A stretch of 16,802 bases of DNA from Clostridia bacterium (lineage in GTDB: Bacteria; Bacillota_E; RBS10-35; JAJYVN01): NCBI GenBank assembly GCA_027335515.1, contig DAHWHT010000009.1, positions 1 through 16,802 of the forward strand, given 5' to 3'. The translations under genes were made by a program, and so were the position numbers. Positions 1 to 6,201 of this stretch are shown here, one piece after another. The notes under the pieces were generated by a model, which did no database searches, was not told the origin of the DNA, and saw only the letters and a program-made list of their open reading frames with translations. Position 1 is the first letter of the stretch. Every line of letters starts with the position of its first letter.

Positions 1-2823
1 GAACCGGCCGGAGGCGATCTGCTGACCCCGGTTGTTCGGATACTTGCGCAGCATGTCCTTGATCTCGCCGCCCTCGCCGTTCAGACAGACCATGTTGAGA
101 CGGTAGGCCGCCTCGGCGTAGGCGCGAAAGGCGGTCTCCCCCTGGGAGCCGAACGACATGGAACTGATGGCAAACGGCAGGCTGTGGCCGCCGACGCCGA
201 TTTCGACCTCGTCCAACGGCAGCGGGTCACGGGTGCTGTGCAGTTCCAGGCAGTGGCGCAACGAAACCGGATGTTCGGCCTCCAGCGCCGCCACCTTCTC
301 TTCGTAGGCCCGGTACTCCGTCGCATCGCGGGCGGCCGAGCCCGCATACTTCCAGATGAAGGGGTAGAAATGGAAGGTGCGCACCGGCCGCGCCGCGCCC
401 TCGCCGTGCGCCGCCAGCCAGCGCTGCTCGCCATCCGCGGCCAAACCGTCCCACCCCAGGCCCTGGTCCTCGGACGCATAAAAGCCCTCGGTGCCAAACA
501 CCTCGACAACCTCAGGCGCAAGCCCGATGGAGGCGGCCGCCCGGGCGTAGCCGCGCACCTCGTGGGTCCCCATGGTGGAGATGACCTTCTCCAGACCCTT
601 GCGCAGGCCGTCGCACAAATGGACGGCCGCCTGGGCGGGATCGGCGGGCAGGGCCTCCAGCGCCAGTTCCAGCATGAGGTACGGTTGGATGGCATCGGCG
701 CCGAACCCGACGGCCAGGACGAGATCGTGCAGGTTACGCACGGCGCCGCTGCGCAAGAGCAGGCCGCACCGGCGCCGCAGCCCCTCCCCCCGCGCGGCGG
801 TAATGCGCCCGGCCTCCGCATCAAGCCGCAACCCGCCCGGTCGGTCGGTCCGCAGGGCCCGGTCGACGGCCGCCACGACCAGCAGCGGATCCAGGGGACG
901 GAGCCCTTCGGCCTCCAGGGCGCCGGCATCGTCGAGCACGCACAACTCCGCGCCGCCCCGCACGGCGGCCCCGGCCTCCGCGGCAAGGCGGTCCAGGGCC
1001 TGGGGCACCGTTTCATCCTCGCGCCGCGCCACGACGAGCACGGCCGTGGGCAGACGGGCGACGAGGTCCTCCAAGAGCCACGTCCCCACCCGCCGCGCAA
1101 CACCGCGGTAGGCATCCGAGGTCAGTCCGGGCGGCAGCGGGTGCCCGCCCAGAACGATCGGCAGCTGCAACTCCACGGCACGCGGACCTTCCACCGCCTC
1201 GGCGAGGGTCGGCCGCCGGCCCAGCACCGCCCGCGTCGAGAAGTGCTCCACCTCCCGCTCGCGGTCGATGGCGGGATTGGTGACGACCGCCACCGTCTCC
1301 TTAAAGTAGTCGGCCAGATTCTGACGCTCCTTGGCCAGGGCGGCCAACGGTCCGTCAAAGCCCAGCGACCCGATCGGTTCGTGCGGCTTCGGCCCGGCCA
1401 GATCCTCCACCAGGCTGATATCGTCGTAATCCCAGCCCCAGGCCGCAAGCCGGCGTTGCCGCCGGATGGCCTCGGCCTTGACCTGCTCGGGCGCGGCTGC
1501 CGGCGGGGCCGCCGCCAACTCCGGCCCCTGCTCCGGACCGCCGCAGGCCAGTTGGCGCCGCCAGCCTTCCCAGCGCAGACCGCGGGCCAGCAGGCGCGCC
1601 TCCGCCTCGCGCTGCAGATCGGCGCAGGTGAGAATACGAACGCCGCGGCCGCGGTCCACGCAGGCGGCAACCTTCTCGCCGGGCGCCAGCGGCCGCGGAT
1701 CGGCCACCATGGTCTCCAGCGGGATGGCGCCCTTTTCCGAGGAAAAAAAGAAATCCTTTTCCGTCTCGCCAAACCACAGCGGCCGCAACCCGAGCGCATC
1801 CACCGAAAAGACGCATTCGTCGCCACAGCGGGTCACCAGGGCGGCCGGACCTTGGGCAAACAACCCCCAGGCCTCGCGCAGGAACGCGTACATGTCCTGC
1901 AGAGACACGGGCAACTGCCGGATTTCGTGCACGATGGGCGGAAACATGATCTCCATCGCTTCCGGCAGCGAAAAGCCGAAGCGGTGGATCAGACCCGCCA
2001 GACCGCGGTCGAGGTCCTGCGAATCCGAGGCGCCCGCGATCAGATCCACGCCGAGCGTCTCGATCTCCAGCCTCAGCTTCTTGACCGTGTTGATCTCACC
2101 GTTGTGGCCGAGCAGGCTGAAGGGCTGCACGCGCAGGAAGGACGAGGTGGTGTTCGTCGAGTACCGGTTGTGCCCGAGCGTGATCGCCGAGTGGAAGGCC
2201 GCGTCGTGCAACTCCGGGTAGTAGCGCGGTAGGATCTCGGGCGAGCCCCGCACCTTGTAGGCGGCACTGTGCGCCGAAAGGGAGCAGGCGTGCACCGGGT
2301 AGGCCGCCTCCACTTCCAACGCCAGTTCAAACAGCGTGCGTTCCACATGGGCCGGGGCGACCTCCGGCAGCAGCAGGCCCAACTGCCAGAACTCGGGTTC
2401 CTCGCGGCGGGCCCGCTTGCCCAGCACGCTGGAGTCCACGGCGTCGACCTGCTGCAGAAGCACCTCGATGCCGCGCGCCGCCAGTTCCTGCAGGATGCCC
2501 GTGCGGATCTCGGCGGCGCGCGCGCGGAACTCCGGCGCAATGAAGAAGTGGCCCACGCCAAAGCGAGGGTCGGAAACAAGGCGATCCGGGCGCTGCGCCC
2601 GCGCCAACCGCCGGGCCCAGATGCGCCGCGGAATGTCGGTCAGCAGGCCACAGCCGTCGCCCTCGCCGGCGACCTCGCCGGAGCGGTGCCCCATCTTCAT
2701 CAATGCCTCAATGGTCCGTGTCACATTGCCATGCGATGGCATGCCCGTCTTGCGAACGTGCGCGATCAGGGCACAGGCGTCGCGTTCGTCGCCCCTAAAC
2801 TCCCATCGCCCGGGCCCATCCAT
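1..2823 (-). CDS. gltB: Glutamate synthase large subunit (GltB-type), C-terminus off the left edge
   Basis: This frame is open for 941 codons to base 1 with no stop, so the gene continues outside the window. It is a class II (Ntn) glutamine amidotransferase joined to a glutamate synthase core, which makes glutamate from glutamine and 2-oxoglutarate. After ATG at 2823 the sequence reaches DERDAC, so Cys17 is the likely nucleophile, exposed by removal of a 16-residue propeptide. Visible landmarks are GDGCGLLTDIP, then RYSTNTTSSF and HNGEINT (about residues 215-240), then a central domain (DYFKETVAVVTNPAID, about 500-520), and the start of the FMN domain (ISSMSFGSQGE ... NGEGGE, about 884-914). 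The start is supported by GGAAGGGG 9 bases upstream. The motif after the nucleophile is CALIAH rather than the commoner CG(V/I/F), which suggests a divergent 'glutamate synthase-related' branch. No small subunit (gltD) is visible. Family confidence is high; the subfamily is inferred. Confidence 0.93.
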   Translation of the reverse strand, partial: MDGPGRWEFRGDERDACALIAHVRKTGMPSHGNVTRTIEALMKMGHRSGEVAGEGDGCGLLTDIPRRIWARRLARAQRPDRLVSDPRFGVGHFFIAPEFRARAAEIRTGILQELAARGIEVLLQQVDAVDSSVLGKRARREEPEFWQLGLLLPEVAPAHVERTLFELALEVEAAYPVHACSLSAHSAAYKVRGSPEILPRYYPELHDAAFHSAITLGHNRYSTNTTSSFLRVQPFSLLGHNGEINTVKKLRLEIETLGVDLIAGASDSQDLDRGLAGLIHRFGFSLPEAMEIMFPPIVHEIRQLPVSLQDMYAFLREAWGLFAQGPAALVTRCGDECVFSVDALGLRPLWFGETEKDFFFSSEKGAIPLETMVADPRPLAPGEKVAACVDRGRGVRILTCADLQREAEARLLARGLRWEGWRRQLACGGPEQGPELAAAPPAAAPEQVKAEAIRRQRRLAAWGWDYDDISLVEDLAGPKPHEPIGSLGFDGPLAALAKERQNLADYFKETVAVVTNPAIDREREVEHFSTRAVLGRRPTLAEAVEGPRAVELQLPIVLGGHPLPPGLTSDAYRGVARRVGTWLLEDLVARLPTAVLVVARREDETVPQALDRLAAEAGAAVRGGAELCVLDDAGALEAEGLRPLDPLLVVAAVDRALRTDRPGGLRLDAEAGRITAARGEGLRRRCGLLLRSGAVRNLHDLVLAVGFGADAIQPYLMLELALEALPADPAQAAVHLCDGLRKGLEKVISTMGTHEVRGYARAAASIGLAPEVVEVFGTEGFYASEDQGLGWDGLAADGEQRWLAAHGEGAARPVRTFHFYPFIWKYAGSAARDATEYRAYEEKVAALEAEHPVSLRHCLELHSTRDPLPLDEVEIGVGGHSLPFAISSMSFGSQGETAFRAYAEAAYRLNMVCLNGEGGEIKDMLRKYPNNRGQQIASGRF

Positions 2824-3034
2824 TCCCTCGGTCCCCTTCCGAACAACGCATTCCCATCGGCCTGGCGTTCGCCGTTCGGCGATGTCCAGGTCGCGACACG
2901 GCAATCCGTATAAATATGCTAGTATGTTCGACAGCCTACCACAGCTCTGCCGAAGTTGGGAAGGCCCGCCTGGACCCGTGGCAGCAAGGGGAAAACCGCA
3001 TCGACGCCCATCCGGCACCGCAGGGGAGCAGCGC
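2824..3034. promoter_or_regulatory. Divergent intergenic region with AT-rich island
   Basis: This gap separates the divergent gltB and 94-residue ORF starts. An AT-rich patch at about 2905-2930 (contains TATAAATATGCTAGTATG) stands out against GC-rich surroundings and is the likely location of one or both promoters. I could not assign a convincing -35 to either direction. Bases 2940-3034 form a roughly 95-base leader of the plus-strand gene with short complementary segments (CTGCC near 2947 with GGCAG near 2983), which match no riboswitch class I know. Confidence 0.4.
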
Positions 3035-3319
3035 ATGGACAGCGCGGGTTTGCGAGCCGCCTATGTCGAAGAAATGATGGATGATCCGTCCACGCAGCTC
3101 GAGGACTTCGCCACGCGCGCCGCACAGGGGGCGATGGGATCCGTGACGCCCGGGGATCTGCGGGACTTCCTGGAGTCGGTCGGCCGCGATATCGTGGCCG
3201 GCATTCAGACGCGGGTGTTTTCCACCCCCGGCCTTGAGCACGATATGGCGGAACGCATCGAGGCCAAGCAGCAGGAGATTGCGACGCTGATCGACCGACT
3301 CTGTCGGCGACCCACCTGA
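3035..3319 (+). CDS. Hypothetical small protein, 94 aa
   Basis: ATG at 3035 follows AGGGGAG (about 3022-3028) at good spacing. The product is a short, soluble, mostly helical protein with no signal peptide, membrane segment or Cys cluster, and it does not resemble a family I recognise. It has an acidic N-terminal part (VEEMMDDPSTQLEDF), a middle rich in charged and small residues (TPGDLRDFLESVGRDI) and a C-terminal probable helix (MAERIEAKQQEIATLIDRL). It is transcribed divergently from gltB and converges on rodA, with only 9 bases between the two stop codons. A role connected with either neighbour is not supported. It is judged real because of the RBS and its amphipathic, non-repetitive composition. 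Confidence 0.65.
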   Translation: MDSAGLRAAYVEEMMDDPSTQLEDFATRAAQGAMGSVTPGDLRDFLESVGRDIVAGIQTRVFSTPGLEHDMAERIEAKQQEIATLIDRLCRRPT

Positions 3320-3341
3320 TCCATTCGTTCAGAACTGGATC
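3318..3341. terminator. Candidate bidirectional hairpin between convergent stops
   Basis: GATCCA (3318-3323) is the exact reverse complement of TGGATC (3336-3341), with an inner GTTC/GAAC pair (3327-3330, 3332-3335). It spans the stop codons of the 94-residue ORF and of rodA. There is no T-run on either side, so intrinsic termination is only plausible. Confidence 0.35.
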
Positions 3342-4471
3342 TTGCGCCGGCGCACGGAAACGCTCTGGAGGATGCCGACCGCCAGCCAGTCCACCAGGGC
3401 GGCGCTGCCACCGTAGCTCATGAACGGCAGCGGCACCCCGGTCACCGGCAGCAGCCCGACGGCCACCCCAACGTTCAGCAGCGTCTGAAAGCCGATCATC
3501 ACGGCGATGCCGCCCGCCAGCAGCGCCCCCAGGGCGTCGCGCGCGTGGAGCATGCACGCCAGGGCGCGCCAGACGATCGCGGCCAAGACGATCAACACGA
3601 AGCCGGCACCGACGAGTCCGACGACGTTGGCGATCGACGCGAAGATGAAGTCCGTCTGCGCCTCCGGAAGATACTGCAGTTGACGGTTGATGCCGCCGCT
3701 GAACAGGCCGGTCCCCGTCCACCGCCCGGACCCGATCGCCATCTCGGCCTGGACGATGTGGTAGCCGGAACTCTGGGCGTTACGGTGCGGATGCAGGAAC
3801 GCCAGCAGACGCTGCAGTTGGTAATTCTGCAGCGGCAACGGCACCTGGTGCCAGCGCAGGTGGGCCGCGACCAGGCCGATGATCAACCCGAGCCCCAGGA
3901 CCCCGACCGACACCAGGCGCGCGCCGGAAAAGCCCGCGATATACAGCATGCCCGCCAGGATCGCGCAAAAGATCATGCTCGTGCCCAGGTCCGGCTGGAT
4001 CACGACCAGGCCGGCCGCCAACGCGGCGCCGAGGGTCGGGAGCAACGCCTGGTCCCAGCGCCGCAGGGACCCGGCGCGCGGTGCCAGAATGGCCGCCAGC
4101 CAGAAGATCAGCAGGAGCTTACTGAACTCCGACGGCTGCACCTGGAGTGGGCCCACCTGGATCCAGCGCTGCGACCCGAGGCTGTGGTGGCCGGCCACCA
4201 ACACGATCCCCAGCATCAAGACCAGCAGCACATACAGCTCCCGCCGCCACCGCTCCACCAGATGGTAGTCGGTCAGGGCGCAGGCCATCAGCGCCCCCGC
4301 GCCAAGCACGGTCCAGATCGTCTGCTTGATGACAAGGAGTCGCACCGCCGGCGCGTGCAGGCTGGTGCCGCTGACACCGGCGATGGCCACCAGACCGGCG
4401 CCGGCGGCCAAGAACGTCGCGGCCAGCAACACCCAGTCCAAATTGCGCCAAAAGCGGGGCGGTAGCGTCAC
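3329..4471 (-). CDS. rodA: RodA/FtsW-family (SEDS) peptidoglycan glycosyltransferase
   Basis: This is a 380-residue polytopic membrane protein (about ten hydrophobic segments) of the SEDS family, which polymerises lipid II into glycan strands together with a class B penicillin-binding protein during elongation or sporulation. Diagnostic stretches are GSQRWIQVGPLQVQPSEFSK (99-118), QPDLGTS (159-165), the extracytoplasmic YLPEAQTDFIFA (267-278) carrying the conserved acidic residue, and LPVTGVPLPFMSYGGS (341-356). The GSQRWI...G and SEF pattern and the short N-terminus favour RodA over FtsW, but the two are hard to separate without a tree. GTG at 4471 is chosen because GGAGGAGG lies 8 bases upstream. 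It follows the glucokinase gene by 39 bases on the same strand, so co-transcription is likely. Confidence 0.93.
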   Translation of the reverse strand: MTLPPRFWRNLDWVLLAATFLAAGAGLVAIAGVSGTSLHAPAVRLLVIKQTIWTVLGAGALMACALTDYHLVERWRRELYVLLVLMLGIVLVAGHHSLGSQRWIQVGPLQVQPSEFSKLLLIFWLAAILAPRAGSLRRWDQALLPTLGAALAAGLVVIQPDLGTSMIFCAILAGMLYIAGFSGARLVSVGVLGLGLIIGLVAAHLRWHQVPLPLQNYQLQRLLAFLHPHRNAQSSGYHIVQAEMAIGSGRWTGTGLFSGGINRQLQYLPEAQTDFIFASIANVVGLVGAGFVLIVLAAIVWRALACMLHARDALGALLAGGIAVMIGFQTLLNVGVAVGLLPVTGVPLPFMSYGGSAALVDWLAVGILQSVSVRRRKIQF

Positions 4472-4510
4472 ACGGAAGTCCTCCTCCGAAGCCTCCGGCC
4501 CACAGGGCGG

Positions 4511-5467
4511 CTAGTCGGTCGCCACCAGGGCGGCCGCGCCCAGGCCGCCCACCACGTCGCCCAGGGCTGCGGGGACGATGGTGCAGGCCTCCGCCGGCCG
4601 CGTCATCGCGTGGGCGCGCGCCCAGCGTGCCGCCGGTTCAAGGAACCGATCCCAGCCGTGGGTCAAACCGCCCCCGATGACGATCCGCCCCGGGCTGAGC
4701 AGGTGCAGCAGGTTCAGGAGGCCGTAGCCGTTGTAGCGCGCAACGCGCCCGATGATGCCCTGCGCCGCAGGATCGCCCCGCGAAGCCGCTTCCAGCACTG
4801 CGGCCGGGGTCAACGCGCCGGCGGCCGCAGCCGCCGCCATACCCGGAGCTCGGCCGGCCTCCACCGCCTCCCGCGCCTGGCGGGCGATCCCCGTACCGGA
4901 ACACACGGCCTCCCAGCAACCGATCCGCCCGCAGCCGCAGATGTCTCCGGCTTCGGGCGCCAGCAGCATGTGCCCGATCTCGCCGGCCGTCAATCCCGAT
5001 CCGCGCACCAGGCGTCCATCGGCGACGATCCCGGCGCCGATACCGGTCGACATGGTGATGTAGATCATGTCGGCGGCGCCGCGGCCGGCTCCGAAGCGCA
5101 ACTCCCCGACGGCGGCCGCGTTGGCGTCGTTTTCCACGCTCACCGACAGGCCCAGACGCGCACCCAGAATGGCCCCCAGCGGCAGGTCCCGGCAGTCCGC
5201 CGGCAGGTTGGGCGGATCCAGCAAGACCCCGGCGCGCGGATCGGTCGGTCCGGGAACGCCCACGCCGATTCCGGCCGCGTCGCGGACCGCGATGCCGGCG
5301 TCCGCCGCCGCCGCCGCCACCGCCGCACACAAGGCCTCCACCAGTTCCGCCCGCCCGCCGTGGGGCGTCGGCATCCTGGACTGGCCGAGAATCCCTCCTT
5401 CAACCGTCGCCACCACCGCCAGCGTCTTGGTGCCACCCAGATCAAGGCCAATCGTCGGACGTGCCAC
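4511..5467 (-). CDS. glcK: ROK-family glucokinase
   Basis: The product is a 318-residue cytoplasmic sugar kinase of the ROK family, probably ATP:glucose 6-phosphotransferase. An N-terminal phosphate-binding loop GLDLGGTKT (7-15) is followed by GVGVPGPTD (68-76), the catalytic VENDANAAAVGE (Asp114) and STGIGAGIV (140-148). The ROK zinc site is formed by H166 in GEIGHM and by C177, C179 and C184 in CGCGRIGCWE. There is no N-terminal helix-turn-helix, so it is a kinase rather than a ROK repressor. GTG at 5467 fits the usual family N-terminus; GGGGAGG lies 13 bases upstream, slightly far. It is the first gene of a probable glcK-rodA unit. Substrate specificity (glucose versus N-acetylmannosamine or fructose) is inferred from family norms. 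Confidence 0.9.
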   Translation of the reverse strand: MARPTIGLDLGGTKTLAVVATVEGGILGQSRMPTPHGGRAELVEALCAAVAAAAADAGIAVRDAAGIGVGVPGPTDPRAGVLLDPPNLPADCRDLPLGAILGARLGLSVSVENDANAAAVGELRFGAGRGAADMIYITMSTGIGAGIVADGRLVRGSGLTAGEIGHMLLAPEAGDICGCGRIGCWEAVCSGTGIARQAREAVEAGRAPGMAAAAAAGALTPAAVLEAASRGDPAAQGIIGRVARYNGYGLLNLLHLLSPGRIVIGGGLTHGWDRFLEPAARWARAHAMTRPAEACTIVPAALGDVVGGLGAAALVATD

Positions 5468-5682
5468 TGCGCCACCCCCGCCTCCCCGCTTCGCCCGCCC
5501 GGGCCGCAACCCCTGTCCGCCCCGAAGACGGCCGGCGGTTGCGGCCGGGAGGTGCGGCCCCATGCCCCGGGCACCACGGGGCGGCATCCAGGCACCTTCT
5601 CCGGTCTGCCGCCGCGGGTATGCCGGCCGGCGAAGGATCCGGGCCGTGCACCACGAATCCAATCGGGCAGACCGCACCCGCA

Positions 5683-5704
5683 GGTTCCCTGCAGACAGGG
5701 CACC
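5683..5704. promoter_or_regulatory. Candidate operator dyad upstream of tatA
   Basis: GGTtCCCTG (5683-5691), spacer CAGA, then CAGGGcACC (5696-5704): nine-base arms with one mismatch. It lies 10 bases upstream of the tatA -10 box and covers the -35 position, where a repressor could block RNA polymerase. No second copy was noticed elsewhere in the window. It could also be chance in GC-rich DNA. Confidence 0.35.
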
Positions 5705-5719
5705 GTCCCGTGGTATAAT
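5692..5719 (+). promoter_or_regulatory. Extended -10 promoter for tatA
   Basis: A perfect TATAAT at 5714-5719 is preceded by TGG (5711-5713), an extended -10 (TGnTATAAT). The best -35 is weak (CAGACA, 5692-5697, 16-base spacer), as expected for extended -10 promoters. Transcription should start near 5726, giving a leader of about 80 bases before tatA. This is the clearest housekeeping-type promoter in the window. Confidence 0.75.
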
Positions 5720-5727
5720 GAGGGACC

Positions 5728-5790
5728 ATGCGGGTTGCGTTGCGGTGCCCGTGCACCGGTGAGCCGATGTCCCCCCGCAGTGCATCGTAG
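5728..5790 (+). CDS. Possible 20-residue leader ORF upstream of tatA
   Basis: An ATG at 5728 lies about two bases after the predicted transcription start and opens a 20-codon frame (MRVALRCPCTGEPMSPRSAS) that stops at 5788-5790, 14 bases before the tatA GTG. A hairpin CGGTGC/GCACCG (5743-5748, 5753-5758) lies inside it. It could be a leaderless leader peptide or simply chance. The RCPC stretch is the only notable feature. No function is assigned. Confidence 0.2.
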   Translation: MRVALRCPCTGEPMSPRSAS

Positions 5791-5804
5791 GGCGCGGAGA
5801 GGGG

Positions 5805-6056
5805 GTGGCGTTGTTGCTAGGTGATCTGTTGCAGCCCGTCCACATCGTCGTTCTCCTGATCGTCGCCCTGCTTGTGTTCGGCCCACGTCGCCTGCCGGAA
5901 CTCGGCGGAGCCGTCGGCAAGACCATCAAGGAGTTCCAACGTTCCATGAACGAGGCCCGCAGCCAGGTGTCCAGCACGCCGGCCGCGGATGAGCCCCAGG
6001 CGCAGGCCCCGATCATCACGAGCGTCGCGTCCGGTTCCGGCAGCAAGACCAACTGA
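5805..6056 (+). CDS. tatA: Twin-arginine translocase subunit TatA/E family
   Basis: The 83-residue product has the standard TatA layout: one N-terminal membrane helix (about 8-25), the hinge FGPRRLPEL (25-33), an amphipathic helix ([20 protein letters not shown]) and a disordered polar tail. TatA oligomers form the conduit through which TatC-bound folded proteins cross the membrane. GTG 5805 follows GGAGAGG (5796-5802) at short spacing; TTG 5811 or 5814 are alternatives that shorten the protein by two or three residues and place the start further from the RBS. The N-terminal polar Asp7 before the helix is slightly unusual. No tatC is visible nearby. TatA cannot be told from TatE or TatB by length alone, but the FGP hinge and short tail favour TatA. 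Confidence 0.9.
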   Translation: MALLLGDLLQPVHIVVLLIVALLVFGPRRLPELGGAVGKTIKEFQRSMNEARSQVSSTPAADEPQAQAPIITSVASGSGSKTN

Positions 6057-6068
6057 AGACCAGCCCGG

Positions 6069-6099
6069 GGGCCGGAACCGCAGCACGCGGGACCGGCCC
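6069..6099 (+). terminator. Strong two-part hairpin after tatA
   Basis: GGGCCGG (6069-6075) pairs perfectly with CCGGCCC (6093-6099), and inside it CCGC (6078-6081) pairs with GCGG (6087-6090). It begins 12 bases after the tatA stop. There is no T-tract, so it may be an attenuating or stabilising structure rather than a full terminator. Confidence 0.45.
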
Positions 6100-6163
6100 T
6101 CGTGCGTCGCGGCCCGTCCCCGTCCCGGCCTTCGGCCATGGCGACTGTCCATCCCTGTGCGAG

Positions 6164-6201
6164 AAGGGGGGGGTCGGGCCGGACCACCGGCCCGCGACCG
6201 G
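6164..6201 (+). promoter_or_regulatory. SD-like tract and hairpin immediately before the hppA ATG
   Basis: AAGGGGGGGG (6164-6173) is the only purine-rich SD candidate, but it lies about 30 bases upstream of the ATG at 6202. Between them CGGGCCGG (6175-6182), loop ACCA, CCGGCCCG (6187-6194) form a perfect eight-base-pair stem, closed further by GGT/ACC (6172-6174, 6197-6199). Folding would bring the SD to about two bases from the ATG. The sequence shows the hairpin; its role in initiation is inferred. Confidence 0.4.

Larger units (their letters stand above)
5468..5804. other. Divergent intergenic region between glcK and tatA
   Basis: These 337 bases hold the tatA promoter, a dyad and a possible leader ORF (separate entries). 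On the minus side, bases 5468-5680 should contain the glcK promoter, but I see no convincing -35/-10 pair there. The open frames across this part carry no recognisable protein motif. No RNA gene is recognised. Confidence 0.5.

Noticed and set aside
184..2232. A 682-codon plus-strand open frame across the glutamate synthase gene
   Set aside because: Low-complexity Arg/Gln/Gly-rich translation, no RBS, and fully antisense to a gene with clear catalytic motifs.
2940..3034. Leader before the 94-residue ORF as a riboswitch or SRP RNA
   Set aside because: Some purine-rich segments (GGGAAGGCCC, GGCAGCAAGGGG) recall SRP RNA, but the conserved GGAAGG...GCAGC loop order and the pairing do not match. 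No riboswitch consensus fits.
5563..5762. Plus-strand frame starting ATG after GGGAGGTG upstream of tatA
   Set aside because: It runs through the TATAAT promoter and dyad, is Arg-rich with no motif, and ends before tatA; judged a chance frame.
6125..6138. GGCCttcGGCC hairpin between tatA and hppA
   Set aside because: Four base pairs only, and it overlaps no known signal.
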